64,000 bases of DNA from Hordeum vulgare subsp. vulgare (taxonomy: Eukaryota > Streptophyta > Magnoliopsida > Poales > Poaceae). Positions 31,680 to 44,040 of the stretch are shown here, piece after piece. How positions within the stretch are numbered: position 1 is the first letter of the stretch; each line of letters begins with the position of its first letter. The stretch spans positions 650,617,387 through 650,681,386 of the forward strand of contig NC_058519.1 of assembly GCF_904849725.1 (NCBI RefSeq). Direction: 5' to 3'. Both the position numbers and the translations under genes were made by a program. Below the pieces are notes generated by a model that saw nothing but the letters and a program-made list of their open reading frames with translations, did not search any database and was not told the DNA's origin.

Positions 31680-34600
31680 ATGGCTCACGCGACAGTCACC
31701 CTGAATTTTAATACGTTCCTAGAGAAAGCTAAGCTGAAAGATGATGGAAGCAACTTTGTAGACTAGGCTCGTAATCTTAAGCTAATCTTACAAGCTGGGA
31801 AGAAGGATTATGTCCTTAATGCTGCGCTAGGAGATGAACCACCCGCTACGGCTGATCAGGATGTTAAGAACACTTGGTTAGCACGTAAGGAGGACTACTC
31901 AGTAGTTCAATGTGCAGTCTTGTATGGCTTAGAACCGGGACTTCAACGTTGCTTTGAGCGTCATGGAGCATTTGAGATGTTCCAGGAGTTGAAGTTTATC
32001 TTTCAGAAGAATGCCCGGATCGAGAGGTATGAGACCTCCGATAAATTCTATGCTTGCAAGATGGAGGAGAACTCGTCTGTCAGTGAACATGTGCTCAAAA
32101 TGTCTGGGTACTCAAACCGTCTAGCTGAGCTGGGGATTGAACTCCCGCACGAAGCTATCACTGACAGAATCCTTCAATCACTACCGCCAAGCTATAAAGG
32201 CTTTGTGTTGAACTACAACATGCAAGGGATGAACAAGTCTCCCGGCGAGTTGTTTGCGATGCTGAAAGTCGCAGAGTCTGAACTCCATAAAGAGCATCAA
32301 GTGTTGATGGTGAATAAGACCACTAGTTTCAAGAGAAACGGCAAAGGCAAGAAGGGTAATTCAAAGAAGAGCGGCAAGCCTGTTGCCAATCCAACGAAGA
32401 AACCCAAAGATGGACCTAAGCCTGAAACAGAGTGTTACTATTGCAAGGGTATGGGTCACTGGAAGCGCAATTGCCCCAAGTATCTGGCTGATAAGAAGGC
32501 GGCCAAAGAAAAATCAGGTATATTTGATATACATGTTATTGATGTGTACTTAACCGGCTCTCGTAGTAGTGCCTAGGTATTCGATACCGGTTCTGTTGCT
32601 CATATTTGCAACTCGAAACAGGAACTGCGGAATAGACGAAGGCTGGTGAAAGATGAAGTGATGATGCGCGTAGGAAATGGTTCCAAGGTTGATGCAATCG
32701 CCGTCGGCACAGTTTCACTTCGGTTACCATCAAGATTAGTTATGAACTTGAATCATTATTATTTAGTGCCTGCGTTGAGCATGAACATTATATCTGGATC
32801 TTGTTTATTGCGAGACGGTTACTCTTTTAAGTCAGAGAATAATGGTTGTTCTATTTCTATGAGTAACATCTTTTATGGTCATGCACCCAATGTGAGAGGA
32901 TTGTTCATATTGAATCTTGATAGTGATACACACATACATAACATTGAGACCAAAAGAGTTAGAGTTAACAATGATAGCGCCATATTTTTGTGGCACTGCC
33001 GCTTAGGTCATATTGGTGTAAAGTGCATGAAGAAACTCCATGCCGATGGACTTTTGGAGTCACTTGACTTTGATTCACTTGACACGTGTGAACCATGCCT
33101 CATGGGCAAGATGACTAAAACTCCGTTCTCCGGAACAATGGAGCGTGCAAGTGACTTGTTGGAAATCATACATACCGATGTGTGTGGTCCGATGAGCGTA
33201 GAGGCACGCGGCGGATATTGTTATTTTCTCACCTTCACTGACGATTTGAGTAGATATGGTTATGTCTACTTAATGAAGCACAAGTCTGAAACATTTGAAA
33301 AGTTCAAGCAATTTCAGAGTGAAGTTGAAAATCATCATAACAAGAAGATCAAGTTCCTACGGTCTGATCGTGGGGGTGAATATCTGAGTTTCGAGTTTGG
33401 TGCTCACTTAAGACAATGTGGAATTGTTTCACAGTTGACACCGCCTGGAACACCACAGCGTAATGGTGTGTCCGAACATCGTAATCGTACTTTATTAGAG
33501 ATGGTGCGATCTATGATGTCTCTTACCGATTTGCCGTTATCGTTTTGGGGTTATGCATTAGAAACAACTGCATTCACTTTAAATAGGGCGCCATCAAAAT
33601 CCGTTGAGACGACACCATACGAACTGTGGTATGGCAAAAGGCCAAAGTTGTCGTTTCTTAAAGTTTGGGGATGTGATGCTTATGTCAAAAAGCTTCAGCC
33701 TGAAAAGCTGGAACCCAAAGCGGAAAAGTGCATCTTCATAGGTTACCCAAAAGAGACAGTTGGGTACACCTTCTATCAAAAATCCGAGGGCAAAGTGTTT
33801 GTTGCTAAAAATGGAGCTTTTGTCGAGAAGGAGTTTCTCTCGAGAGAATTGAGTGGGAGGAAGATAGAACTTGATGAGGTTGTCGAACGTCTCATCCCTC
33901 TGGATGGTGGCATAGGGCAAGGGGAAACCTCTGTCATTGCGACGCCGGTTGAGGAGGAAGTTAATGATGATGATCATGAAACTCCGGTTCAAGTTTCTGT
34001 CGAACCACGCAGGTCGACGAGACCACGTGCTGCTCCAGAGTGGTACGGTAATCCCGTCTTGTCAATCATGTTGTTAGACAACAATGAACCTACAAATTAT
34101 GAAGAAGCAATGGTGGGCCCAGATTCCAACAAATGGCTAGAAGCCATGAAGTCCGAGATAGGATCCATGTATGAGAACAAAGTGTGGACTTTGGAAGTAC
34201 TACCTGAGGGCCGCAAGGCTATTCAGAACAAATGGATCTTTAAGAGGAAGACGGACGCTGACGGCAATGTGACCGTTTATAAAGCTCGACTTGTGGCAAA
34301 GGGTTTTTCACAAGTTCAAGGAGTTGACTACGATGAGACATTCTCACCCGTAGCGATGCTTAAGTCCGTCAGAATCATGTTAGCAATAGCTACATTTTTC
34401 GATTATGAAATCTGGCAGATGGATGTCAAAACGGCGTTCCTTAACGGTTTCCTTAAGGAAGAGTTGTATATGATGCAATCCGAAGGTTTTGTCGATCCTA
34501 AGAATGCTAACAAGGTGTGCAAGCTCCAGCGATCCATTTATGGACTGGTGCAAGCATCTCGGAGTTGGAACAAACGCTTTGATGAGGTGATCAAAGCATT

Positions 34601-35659
34601 TGGGTTTATACAAGTGGTTGGAGAATCTTGTATTTACAAGAAAGTGAGTGGGAGCTCTGTGGCGTTTCTAATATTATATGTGGATGACATATTGCTGACT
34701 GGAAACAACGTAGAGTTTTTGGAGAGCATAAAGGATTACTTGAATAAAAGTTTCTCTATGAAGGACCTAGGAGAAGCTGCTTACATTCTAGGCATTAAGA
34801 TCTACAGGGATAGATCGAAACGCCTGATAGGACTTTCACAAAGCACATACCTTGATAAAGTTTTGAAGAGGTTCAAAATGGAACAGTCCAAGAAAGGGTT
34901 CTTGCTAGTTTTACAAGGTACGAGATTGAGTAAGACTCAGTGCCCAGCAACTGATGAGGATAGAGAGCATATGAGCACCGTCCCCTATGCTTCAGCCATA
35001 GGTTCTATCATGTATGCAATGATGTGCACTAGACCGGACGTTAGCTTGGCCATAAGTATGGCAGGCAGGTTCCAGAGTAATCCAGGAGTGGATCATTGGA
35101 CGGCGGTCAAGAATATCCTGAAGTACCTGAAAAGGACTAAGGAGATGTTTCTCGTGTATGGAGGTGACGAAGAGCTCGCCGTAAAGGGTTACGTCGATGC
35201 AAGCTTTGACACAGATCCGGACGACTCTAAGTCGCAGACCGGAATGTATTTATTCTTAATGGGGGTGCGGTAAGCTGGTGCAGTTCCAAGCAGAGCGTCG
35301 TAGCAGATTCTACATGTGAAGCGGAGTACATGGCTGCCTCGGAGGCGGCTAAGGAGGGTGTATGGATGAAGCAGTTCATGACGGATCTTGGAGTGGTGCC
35401 AAGCGCACTGAATCCAATAACCTTGTTCTGTGACAACACGGGTGCCATTGCCCTAGCAAAGGAACCACGGTTTCACAAGAAGTCCAGACACATCAAACGA
35501 CGCTTCAACCTCATCCACGACTACGTCGAAGGGGAGGACGTAAATATATGCAAAGTGCACACGGATCTGAATGTAGCAGACCCGCTGACTAAACCTCTTC
35601 CACGGGCAAAGCATGATCAACACCAGAACTGTATGGGTGTTAGATTTATTACAATGTAA
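31680..35659 (+). pseudogene. Copia gag-pol polyprotein, broken by two TAG codons and one frameshift
   Basis: One long frame starts at ATG 31680. Gag runs to the zinc knuckle CYYCKGMGHWKRNC (about 32430-32475). Protease motif FDTGS follows at 32581. Integrase has the H..H..C..C zinc region (HCRLGH, CEPCLMGK) and a core with IHTDVCGPM, SDRGGEY and RNGVSEHRNR. RT has VAKGFSQVQGVDYDETFSP and catalytic LYVDDILLTGN. RNase H ends at 35659. Integrase before RT defines copia order. The defects are TAG 31764-31766 and TAG 32574-32576 (both at conserved Trp) and one missing G in a G-run near 35262-35266. The catalytic motifs are otherwise intact, so the element is young. Confidence 0.95.
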
Positions 35660-35698
35660 TTCGCAAGATGATGTGAGGCCTAGATTATTGACTCTAGT

Positions 35699-35711
35699 GC
35701 AAGTGGGAGAC
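35699..35711 (+). promoter_or_regulatory. Copia polypurine tract
   Basis: caagtgggagac directly precedes the 3' LTR and would prime plus-strand DNA synthesis. Confidence 0.75.
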
Positions 35712-37529
35712 TGTTGGAATTATACCCTAGAGGCAATAATAATATAGATATTATTATAATTCCTGTATCAAGATAATCGTTTATTATCCATGCTATAATT
35801 GTATTGAATGAAGACTTATATACATGTGTGGATACATAGACAAAACACTGTCCCTAGCAAGCCTCTAGTTAGCTAGCCAGTTGATCAAAGATAGTCAGTG
35901 TCTTCTGCTTATAAACAAGGTGTTGTTGCTTGATAACTGGATCACGTCATTAGGAGAATCACGTGATGGACTAGACCCAAACTAATAGACGTAGCATATT
36001 GATCGTGTCATTTTGTTGCTACTGTTTTCTGCGTGTCAAGTATTTGTTCCTATAACCATGAGATCATATAACTCACTGACACCGGAGGAATACTTTGTGT
36101 GTATCAAACGTCGCAACGTAACTGGGTGACTATAAAGATGCTCTATAGGTATCTCCGAAGGTGTTCGTTGAGTTAGTATGGATCGAGACTGGGATTTGTC
36201 ACTCCGTGTGACGGAGAGGTATCTCGGGGCCCACTCGGTAATACAACATCACACACAAGCCTTGCAAGCAATGTGACTTAGTGTAAGTTGCGGGATCTTG
36301 TATTACGGAACGAGTAAAGAGACTTTCCGGTAATCGAGATTGAAATAGGTATGCGGATACTGACGATCGAATCTCGGGCAAGTAAAATACCGAAGGACAA
36401 AGGGAATGACATACGGGATTATATGAATCCTTGGCACTGAGGTTCAAACGATAAGATCTTCGTAGAATATGTAGGATCCAATATGGGCATCCAGGTCCCG
36501 CTATTGGATATTGACCGAGGAGTCTCTCGGGTCATGTCTACATAGTTCTCGAACCCGCGGGGTCAGCACACTTAAGGTTTGACGTTGTTTTATGCGTATT
36601 TGAGTTATATGGTTGGTTACCGAATGTTGTTCGGAGTCTCGGATGAGATCACGGACATCACGAGGGTTTCCGGAATGGTCCAGAAACGAAGATTGATATA
36701 TAGGATGACCTCATTTGATTACCGGAAGGTTTTCAGAGTTACCGGGAATGTACCGGGAATGACGAATGGGTTCCGGGAGTTCACCGGGGGGGCAACCCAC
36801 CCCGGGGAAGCCCATAGGCCTTGGGGGTGGCGCACCAGCCCTTAGTGGGATGGTGGGACAGCCCAAGAAGGCCCTATGCGCCATAGGAAGAAAAGAAAAG
36901 AGAAAAGAAAAAAAAAGAGGAGGTGGGAAAAGGGGGAAGGACTCCTCCTTCCAAACCTAGTTGGACTCTGTTTGGAAGGGGAGGGTTCCCCCCTTAGGCT
37001 CGGCCGACCCCCTTGGGAGTCCATGGACCCCAAGGCAAGGCTCCCCCTCCTCCCCCTATATATACGGAGGTTTTAGGGCTGATTTGACACAACTTTGCCA
37101 CGGCAGCCCGACCACATATCTCCACGGTTTTACCTCTAGATCGCGTTTCTGCGGAGCTCGGGCGGAGCCCTGCTGAGATAAGATCACCACCAACCTCCGG
37201 AGCGCGGTCACGCTGCCGGAGAACTCATCTACCTCTCCGTCTCTCTTGCTGGATCAAGAAGGCCGAGATCATCGTCGAGCTGTACGTGTGCTGAACGCGG
37301 AGGTGTCGTCCGTTCGGCACTAGATCGTGGGACTGATCGCGGGACGGTTCGCGGGGCGGATCGAGGGACGTGAGGACGTTCCACTACATCAACCGCGTTC
37401 ACTAACGCTTCTGCTGTACGGTCTACAAGGGCACGTAGATCACACATCCCCTCTCGTAGATGGACATCACCATGATAGGTCTTCGTGCGCGTAGGAAAAA
37501 TTATGTTTCCCATGCGACGTTCCCCAACA
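35712..37529 (+). repeat. Copia 3' LTR
   Basis: 1818 bp matching 28610-30423 with scattered substitutions. TATA at 37057-37064. Followed by TSD CATCC. Confidence 0.96.
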
Positions 37530-37967
37530 CATCCAGTCGGTAACAGATCCTCGATCATCCAGTCGGAGACTAGCATTCGGAGGATATCAAGCTAACCGAC
37601 TGGATACCACTCGGTACATCGTAACCCCCCTAGAGGGAAACGGTCGTACGTTTCGAGGTGCATTTATTAGCATTTAGGACGTACGTTACCTGTAACGTAC
37701 GCATTCAATCGCCACTACTCCACCCCTGTACCAGAACCGTTGTGGAGGGCAGCGCACTCTATATAAGCCACCCTCCCCCGTTGGTAGAGGGGTTAGCAAC
37801 TCATTGTATTCCATATTCCACTCGACAACAAGCTCCCAGAGCACTGAGATGTAGGGCTATTACCTCCACCGTAGAGGGGCCTGAACTCATACAACCTCGC
37901 CGTAGCTAAGGCTCTGCCCATCCTTTTCGTACCCTACACATCTACTGTCAGGCTTATATCCACGACA
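37530..37967 (+). repeat. Tandem gypsy LTR 1, second segment
   Basis: Continues the LTR interrupted at 28609 and ends CCACGACA. A TATA box (TATATAA, 37760-37766) is the likely start of element transcription. Confidence 0.93.
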
Positions 37968-37987
37968 GTTGGCGCCCACCGTGGGGC
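37968..37987 (+). promoter_or_regulatory. Gypsy primer-binding site, copy 1
   Basis: gTTGGCGCCCACCGTGGGG immediately after LTR 1, identical to the PBS of the gypsy element at 16440-16457. Confidence 0.8.
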
Positions 37988-38034
37988 TGGCGTCTAAGCG
38001 ACTTCCAGCGAGTTTGCGACTACTTCCTTTCGTC

Positions 38035-39951
38035 ATGTCGTCCGGTGGAGGTTCGAGCATGGATCACCAGATCTTCTTTGGCGCTCTCTCCTTCATCATC
38101 GACGATTCGGCGTGGCTTCGGGATGCTCCTCTCGACATCGAGGCGCTTCCCCGTCGTGGGGCTACGCACTTCCGTGCCGGTGCCCGCGGCATTCTTCTTC
38201 TCCAACAGTCGGCTCCGGTGTCGACCTCCACCGTCGTCACGCGCCGCAGCAAGCGATCTCGCCGTCCGCGGCTCCAGCGTTGGGTGCAACATGCCCAAGC
38301 GCGCCAGAACGCGTCTTCACAAGTGGCGGTTCTAGAGTCCGTTGTGGTTGCCCCGCTGTCCCAGCACTCAGACTCGGTTCCGACTGAGTTTCCTTCCGAG
38401 TATGCGGGTCGCGGGTCCGCAGCAGAAGTACACATGGCCAACTCCCATGAAGATCCCCGTCAAGCTGGCCGGAACGAGCACGAGATCGGCGAAACGTCCG
38501 GCGCGCGTCGTCCTCCTCGCCGTTCTGCCAGTCGACACACTCGGCGAAGCAACGTGGAGTTGTTCCGCACGCCCCTCCTCAACTTGGCTGCAGCTGCCAA
38601 GATAGTCGATTCCCTCCAGCCGACTGATTCAGAGGCTGGTAGGGGAATCGAGCAGATCCGAGCCCTGTTGCACACGGCGCAGCAGCAGAATTAGGCAGTC
38701 TCCCAGTCGCATAACAGGATCCATAATAGTTCCGTTCATGCGAATACACATCGGTCGGTTCACATCCCTCGTTCCCATCAGCGGCACAGAGGAGGCAGTC
38801 GTTCCATAAATCACGAAGATCGCCGCCGTTCACGCACCCCTCCGCGGGGTGGGCCCTACGGGCCCCGACATCATGATGATCGGCGTTCAGTCGGTGACAC
38901 TTACGACCCAAGGCCTGACGCAAGAGTGCGTATTGCCCAGCGAAGTGTCGACAGGGGCCGAGCCCACCGCAATGGTCATGATATGGACCGTCCAAGTGGA
39001 AGCAGGACCATCGGGTCTGGTCCCGAGTGTTTTAGTCGAGCCATCCGCTCGGCTGACATCCCGCCCAACTTCCGATTGGCGACGGGAATCAGCAAGTCTA
39101 CAGGAGAGTCCAAGCCGGAAACATGGCTAGATGACTACCGAGTGGCGGTCCAGATCGGAGGAGGGGACGACCATGTCGCCATGAAGCACCTCCCTCTGAT
39201 GCTCGACGGCTCGGCGCGAGTGTGGCTCAATCAGTTGGCCCCCTCAAGCATTTACAGCTGGGTAGATCTGGCCTGAGTGTTCATCAGGACCTTCGAAGGG
39301 ACGTGCAAGCGCCCTGCTGGCCTCGTGGAGCTCCGGCACTGCGTCCAGAAACAGAATGAGCCCCTGCGAGATTTCATTCAGCGTTGGACAACTCTCTACC
39401 ACACGGTGGAGAACGTCACCGAGCATCAAGCAGTCTGCGCCTTCAAGGCAGGCGTGCGGTACAGGGATCTATACCCGAAGTTCGGCCGAACAGGCGACAT
39501 CTCCATGAGCAAGATGATGGAGATGGCAACACGCTATGCAAATGGCGAAGAAGAGGACCGCATCCGAAGCGGCAAGCACAAAACAGTCGCTGATGGAGAT
39601 GGGGGCAACACTCGGAAGCAGAAGTAGAAAGCTCCAACCGCTCCGCAAGCAGAAGCTGCAGCCGTAACCAATGCCAAGTTCAAGGGCAAAGGGAAGGCTC
39701 AGTTCACCCCCAAGAAGAAGCAGTTTAATAACCCCATCCTGGACCAGCCATGTCCGGTTCATACGAAGATGGATGAAGAGGGCAACCTCATATATGCGAA
39801 GCATACCACTCGACAGTGTCGCCTCCTGATCCAGGGGTTCAGCGAAGGGCAACCGAGTGAGAAGGACCATGAACAGGATGAGGAGGATAAGGAGGATCCG
39901 TTCCCCCAAGTCCATGCAACCCTGATGATTTTTGCTGACGTCAAGAGCAAG
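38035..39951 (+). pseudogene. Gypsy gag, tandem copy 1
   Basis: The frame from ATG 38035 (MSSGGGSSMDHQ) has a basic, Arg-rich N-terminal third. The gag core follows (NFRLATGISKS, WLDDYRVAVQIGG, FIRTFEGTCKRPAGLVE), then an atypical zinc-binding stretch (CPVHTK...KHTTRQC) near 39745-39825. In-frame stops are TAG 38692-38694, TGA 39274-39276 and TAG 39625-39627. The first two read as sense codons (TCG, CGA) in tandem copy 2. The frame is otherwise continuous. It would form the particle coat and bind RNA. Confidence 0.88.
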
Positions 39952-42270
39952 AGTCGACTAAAGCTGGTGAACAGAGAGGTGAACATGGCCACCCCTACCA
40001 ACCCCAAGTTCCTCAAATGGTCTCAGACTACGATCACCTTCGACCAGTCAGATCATCCGGCACATGTACCCACCCCAGGGAGACAGGCTCTGGTCGTCGA
40101 CCCGGTGGTGGAAGGAGTCCGACTGCACAAAGTCCTCATGGATGGCGGCAGCGGCTTGAACATCATGTACGCCGACACACTCAAGGGGATGGGCATCCCG
40201 ATGTCCAAACTCAGCGAGAGCAGCATGCAGTTCCATGGAGTCGTCCCTGGACGGAAGGCCAAGTCACTCGGCCAGATCGCGTTGGACGTCGTTTTCGGCT
40301 CCGACAAGAACTTCCGCAAGGAAAAGCTGACGTTCGAAGTGGTCGACTTCCAGAGCGCTTATCACGCAATTCTGGGTCGCCTAGCGTATGCGCGTTTCAT
40401 GGCCCGTCCATGTTACGTATACCTGAAGCTGAAGATGCCAAGCCCGAAGGGTGTGATCACCATCACGGGCAATCGACAGCGAGCCGAAGAGTGCCTGTAG
40501 TAGGGATCAAGAATCGCCGACCAGCAGATGACCGTCCTCGAGCTCGACGAGTACAAGAAAACAGTCGACCCCGCCGACCTGATGCGCTCAAAGAAGCCAG
40601 CTTCTGAATCCGCATTCCAGTCGGCGGGAGAGACGAAGAAGGTCAGCATTCACCCGACGGACAACACTGCTGCCCCGACGAACATCTCCACCACCCTCGA
40701 TCCTAAATAGGAAGCCGAGCTCACCTAATTCCTCCGTGAGAACTGGGACATCTTCGCATGGAAACCCTCTGACATGCCAGGTGTATCCAGGGAGTTGGCT
40801 GAGCACCGACTTCATGTGGACCCCGTCGCTCGGCCCGTCCGAGAGCACTTGTGCCGGTCCGCCGCGCACAAGAGGAAAGCAATCGGGGAGGAAGTGGCCA
40901 AGCTGGTGGCAGCCAACTTCATTCGCGAGGTTCATCACTCCGAGTGGCTCGCCAATGTTGTCATGGTGCCCAAGAAGGAAAAGTCGCTCCGAATGTGCAT
41001 CGACTTCAAGCATCTCAATAAGGTCTGCCCGAAAGACCATTTACCGCTCCCCCGCATAGATAAAATTGTCGATTCGACTGCGGGATGCGAGCATCTGTCA
41101 TTTCTTGATGCCTATTTGGGCTATCATCAGATCCGTCTGTATGGTCCCGATGAGTTAAAAACAGCCTTCATCACCCCATTCGGGTGCTTCTGCTACATCA
41201 CTATGCCATTCGGTTTGAAGAATGCAGGAGCTACCTTTATGCGCATGATCCAAAGATGTCTCCTCGACCAGATCGGTCGGAATGTGGAGGCGTATATGGA
41301 TGATATCGTAGTCAAGTCACGCAAAGGTTCCGACCTGCTGACTGACTTGGCAGAAACATTCGCCAACCTTCGTAGGTACGATATCAAGCTCAACCCCGCC
41401 AAATGTTCATTCGGCGTTCCCAGCAGAAAGTTACTCGGTTTCTTCGTTTCCGAACGAGGGATCGATGTCAACCCCGAAAAGATCGGGACCATCGTCCGAA
41501 TGGAGAGGCCGGTCAGAATACACGATGTTGAACGACTCACAGGTTGCCTAGCGGCTTTGAGCAGGTTCATCAGTCGACTCGGCGAGAAAGCACTTCCTCT
41601 GTACCGACTCATGAAGAAATCAGATACTTTCGAGTGGACAGACGAAAGCCCAAGTCACATTCGACGACCTCAAAGTCCTACTTTCCACCCAGCCGGTTCT
41701 TACTGCTCTGCTCAGTAAAGAGCCCCTTCTTCTGTACATTGCGGCTACAAATCAAGTCGTCAGTACTGTTCTTACAGTCGAACGAGAAGAAGAAGGCAAA
41801 GCATACAAAGTTCAGCGGCCAGTGTACTACGTCTCCGAAGTCCTGACTCCTTCCAAGCAGAGGTATCCCCACTATCAAAAACTCATCTACGGGATTTACT
41901 TGACTGCGAAGAAGGTGGCCCATTATTTCCAAGACCACTCGGTGTCTGTCGTTTCTGATGCTCCGTTGTCGGAAATCCTCCACAATCGGGACGCGTCAGG
42001 CCGAGTGGCGAAGTGGGCAATGGAGATGCTGTACTGCGATATCAAGTTCGAGGCCAAGAAAGCTATTAAGTCTCAAGCTCTGGCTGACTTCATAGCAGAA
42101 TGGGTAGAACAACAGCAACAGACCCACATCTACTCGGCCCATTGGACAATGTTCTTCGATGGGTCCAAGATGCTGAATGGCTCCAGCGCTGGCGTTGTGA
42201 TCATATCGCCAAAGGGCGACAAACTCAAGTACGTGCTACCGATACACTTTGATTCCTCCAAACAACGAGG
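39952..42270 (+). pseudogene. Gypsy protease, reverse transcriptase and RNase H, tandem copy 1
   Basis: The protease motif is LMDGGSGLNIMY (about 40138). RT shows WLANVVMVPKKEKSLRMCID, FLDAYLGYHQIR, MPFGLKNAGATF and the catalytic AYMDDIVVKS. RNase H starts WTMFFDGSKMLNGSSAG. Stops are a TAGTAG pair at 40498-40503 (CAGCAG in copy 2), TAG 40708-40710 (also in copy 2) and TAA 40726-40728 (CAA in copy 2). An extra A at 41645-41647 shifts the frame, and a further +1 in the A-run 42260-42262 inside RNase H is shared with copy 2. Confidence 0.9.
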
Positions 42271-43925
42271 CAGAGTATGAAGCTCTCCTCTACGGGTTGC
42301 GTATGGCCATCTCACTCGGCGTCCGTCGCCTGATGGTCTACGGCGATTCGGATTTGGTGGTCAATCAAGTGATGAAAGAGTGGGACGTCAGGAACCCCAC
42401 CATGACCACATACTGCAATGCAGTGAGGAAGCTTGAGAAGAAGTTTGAAGGTCTAGAACTTCACCATGTTCCGAGACTGAAGAACCAAGCAGCTGATGAG
42501 TTGGCTAAACTCGGATCCACTCGGAGACCAGTCCCGAGTGACGTCTGCCTCGAGCACCTCCACCTTCCCTCGGTCAAAGAAGATCCTTTTACAAAGGAAC
42601 CAGTACAACCAAAGAGTTCAACAGATCCGACTGAAGTCGATGTACCTGCTGTGGTTGATCTGGTCATGGAGATTCTTGTTGTCATCCCCGATTGGACTGT
42701 GCCGATCATTGCATATATCCTGAGGCAGGAACTACCAGAAGACGAAGTCCAGGCCAGGCAGATAGTCCGCAGGTCGAAGTCATTCACTGTCATTGATGGC
42801 CAATTGTACAAGGAGAGCGTTTCAGGCATTCTCCAACGATGCATCTCCCAAGAGGAGGGGCAGGTGATCCTGGAAGATATTCACTCGGGAACCTGCGGTC
42901 ATCACGCCTCTTCGAGAGCAATCGTCGCCAAGGCATTCAGGGCTGGTTTTTTCTGGTTGGAGGCAAACGAGATGGCTAAAGATATGGTCGACCGATGTGA
43001 GGGCTGTCAGTTCTACTCCAACAAGTCCCACAAGCCGACATCTGCGTTGAAGACAATCCCTCTTGTGTGGCCGTTTGCAGTTTGGGGATTAGATACAGTT
43101 GGACCATTCAAGACAGGCCAAGGGGGATACACACATCTGTTGGTGGCAGTCGACAAGTTCACGAAATGGATCGAAGCCAAGCCCATCAAGAAACTCGATG
43201 CCTCAACAGCCGTCAAGTTTATCAGGGACATCATCTCCAAATTCGGTGTACCTCACAGCATAATCACGGACAACGGGACAAACTTTGACTCGGACAGATT
43301 CAAAGGTTTCTGTGCAAGCCAAGGTATCCGAGTGGATTTTGCTTCCGTAGCACATCCCCAATCCAATGGACAAGCAGAGCGGGCGAATGGGCTTATTCTT
43401 CAAGGTTTGAAGCCCCGACTCCTGCGAGAGGTGGGACACGCCGTTGGCGCATGGGTCACCGAGTTACCTTCAGTACTTTGGGGTCTCCGCACAACCCCGA
43501 ACAGATCTACAGGGCGATCACCGTTCTTCCTCGTCTACGGAGCAGAAGCAGTCCTTCCGAGTGACTTACTTCATAACGCTCCACGAGTCGAACTCTTCTC
43601 CGAAGCTGAAGCAGAACAAGCAAGGCAAGATGGAGTGGACCTTCTGGAGGAGGAGCGCGAGATGGCACTGACTCGCTCAACCATTTATCAACAAAATCTG
43701 CGGCGTTTTCATGCACGCCACGTCAGGAGTCGCACGTTCCAAGCAGGCGACCTGGTGCTCCGAGTGGATCAGCAAAGACCTCACAAGTTGGCTCCGGCCT
43801 GGGAAGGACCCTTCATCATCTCCAAGGTGCTGAACAACGGAGCATACAGACTCTACAACATCGAGAGGAGGACAGACGAGCCGCGTGCATGGAATGGAGA
43901 CCTCCTGAAGCGCTTCTACACGTGA
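42249..43925 (+). pseudogene. Gypsy RNase H end and integrase, tandem copy 1 (frame open)
   Basis: 558 codons are open from the RNase H NNEAEYEALLYGL motif. Next come the HHCC zinc region (HSGTCGHHASS, CEGCQFYS) and the integrase core with WGLDTVGPF, ITDNGTNFD and QSNGQAERANG. The C-terminal domain ends KRFYT. This part is intact but out of frame with RT. It differs from copy 2 (54417-56093) at about three nucleotides. Confidence 0.92.
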
Positions 43926-44040
43926 TCGTCGACTGAAGAAGTGTAAAGAACAACTATTGATGAAATAATATAAAGCAGATTCAGTTTTTGCAGATTCAGA
44001 ATTCTTCCGTGGTCGCAGACTCTCGTCACACACAAAAAAA

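Larger units (their letters stand above)
28610..37529 (+). mobile_element. Complete Angela/BARE-type Ty1/copia retrotransposon
   Basis: 8920 bp with LTRs 28610-30423 and 35712-37529, target duplications CATCC (28605-28609, 37530-37534), a PBS, a leader, one gag-pol frame and a PPT. It inserted into LTR 1 of the tandem gypsy element, so it is younger than that element. Two nonsense codons and one frameshift disable the polyprotein. Confidence 0.96.

Noticed and set aside
31680..35659. Programmed recoding at the two copia TAG codons
   Set aside because: Both sit at conserved Trp positions (TGG to TAG), one of them within gag itself, so simple decay is more likely.
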